Origin: Magicicada septendecula
Taxonomy: Eukaryota > Arthropoda > Insecta > Hemiptera > Cicadidae
Length of the DNA: 64,000 nt
NCBI GenBank assembly: GCA_034769895.1
Contig: JAWRYS010001465.1
Coordinates: 186,001 to 250,000 of the forward strand
Direction: 5' to 3'
Part shown: positions 63,350-64,000 of the stretch, in pieces
Layout: every line of letters begins with the position of its first letter
Numbering within the stretch: the first letter of the stretch is position 1
The notes under the pieces: generated by a model
What the model saw: the letters and a program-made list of their open reading frames with translations, nothing else
Told to the model about the DNA's origin: nothing
The model's database searches: none
Program-made: the position numbers and the translations under genes

Positions 63350-64000
63350 CGTTAAGTATATTTTAAACATTTTATTTGCCTCCAGAAGCGGTTAAGACTA
63401 TATAATAGGTATATTACCTTCTCTCGCGCTTCTTAAAATCCAATATAGGATAACTCGAGTTTCGACATCATCAGATCCATTATGAATAAAGTTAAAACTT
63501 CATTTATCGATGTATATTCATCTCGTCAAATAATAAAAAACAACACATACATAGTAACAAAAATAATAAATAATTAACACATATTAAAAACGAAATAACA
63601 ACGAATGAAAAATAACACAAGCGGTCGCTACGAACCTGTACAGGAACGCGTTACACGGTCAAACTAATCGATGACGATTTGACCTTCGATCAACTTTATC
63701 GATCTGACACAGCTAATTTCTCGTTCATATCATTGATTCTATTGAATAAAATATTATTTTTATGTATTGACTTTTCGTTTAGGATATGATCGTGATTCTC
63801 TTTAGTGGATTTATATATTTCAAAACGTTCGAGAGTGTCCAGTTTAAGTGATTTCTAGCATTTAAGTAACATGTCCAAACTCTCACTAATACTTTTTATG
63901 TTGTGATCATGTAAGCTTAAATGTTCAGCAAATGTAGATCTTCCTATATTTGACTTAGAGTTTTGGATGTGTTCTTTATAACGCAATTTGAACGAACGAC
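63350..64000 (-). mobile_element. Penelope-like element 3' end, cut by window edge
   Basis: Minus strand from the right edge: FKLRYKEHIQNSKSNIGRST, FAEHLSLHDHNIKSI, then a stop, then LDTLERFEIYKSTKENHDHI and NEKSIHKNNILFNRIND before a terminal TAA (63,696-63,698). This is the second half of the GIY-YIG domain of a PLE. The GIY and YIG motifs lie beyond the window. The 3' untranslated part includes the hammerhead-like motif at 63,448. A different lineage from those at 9.9 and 60.0 kb. Confidence 0.75.
63448..63478 (-). ncRNA. Reduced hammerhead-like motif in PLE 3' end
   Basis: Minus strand: helix I arm GGAT, core CTGATGA, only TGTC where helix II should be, core GAAA, a self-complementary CTCGAG stem III, then ATCC complementary to GGAT. 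Helix II is essentially missing, so it may be inactive. Confidence 0.4.

Overview
The window looks like intergenic or intronic chromatin of an insect, probably a hemimetabolous one with a large genome. It is AT-rich, with long GT/CA, TA and CT microsatellites and no operon structure, and almost every recognisable protein signature is a transposon remnant. The remnants include RTE-like and Jockey-like LINEs, Ty3/Gypsy LTRs, Penelope-like elements (PLEs), a mariner and a DUF7869-like gene. The species assignment is an inference. I see no rRNA, tRNA, CRISPR array or complete host gene. Only two short exon-like segments (6,203-6,287 and 37,036-37,060) and one promoter-like island (24,060-24,560) might belong to host genes.

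Beneath the transposons lies an older structure. Unique-looking AT-rich blocks recur in a consistent order: block I at 0.5-4.5 and 39.7-45.3 kb; II at 6.4-7.5, 28.8-29.7 and 52.0-52.4 kb; III at 27.2-28.0 and 50.3-51.0 kb; IV at 10.8 and 58.5 kb; V at 15.5 and 35.0 kb; VI at 37.1 and 62.6 kb. Their spacing fits a decayed tandem duplication with a period of about 20-25 kb, roughly three units across the window. Most transposon insertions differ between the copies, so the duplication is older than they are.

Layer by layer: seven LTRs of one Ty3/Gypsy family (952, 3,507, 21,034, 28,156, 45,898, 59,495, 62,778) are solo except the one at 45,898, which still follows an integrase fragment. At least eleven LINE families or fragments are scattered, two with perfect target-site duplications. 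Three PLE 3' ends encode GIY-YIG endonuclease remnants (9.5, 60.0, 63.8 kb). A set of inverted-repeat (foldback) elements lies at 11.9, 21.6, 33.8, 35.4, 52.1 and 52.9 kb.

The most striking signal is that the PLE ends and the foldbacks share a hammerhead-ribozyme-like core: CTGANGA, a short hairpin, GAAA, then a tiny stem III. Most also keep complementary helix I arms. I count about a dozen such motifs, several with intact core and helix II. One of these elements is related to both flanks of a minisatellite of about 44 units of 54 bp at 15.7-18.2 kb, which is open on both strands by arithmetic rather than by coding. A second unusual region, 47.4-50.3 kb, is a triplicated composite repeat with expanded GT/CA tracts; its pre-insertion site is visible near 54.24 kb, and a divergent relative without the expansion lies at 56.2-56.5 kb.
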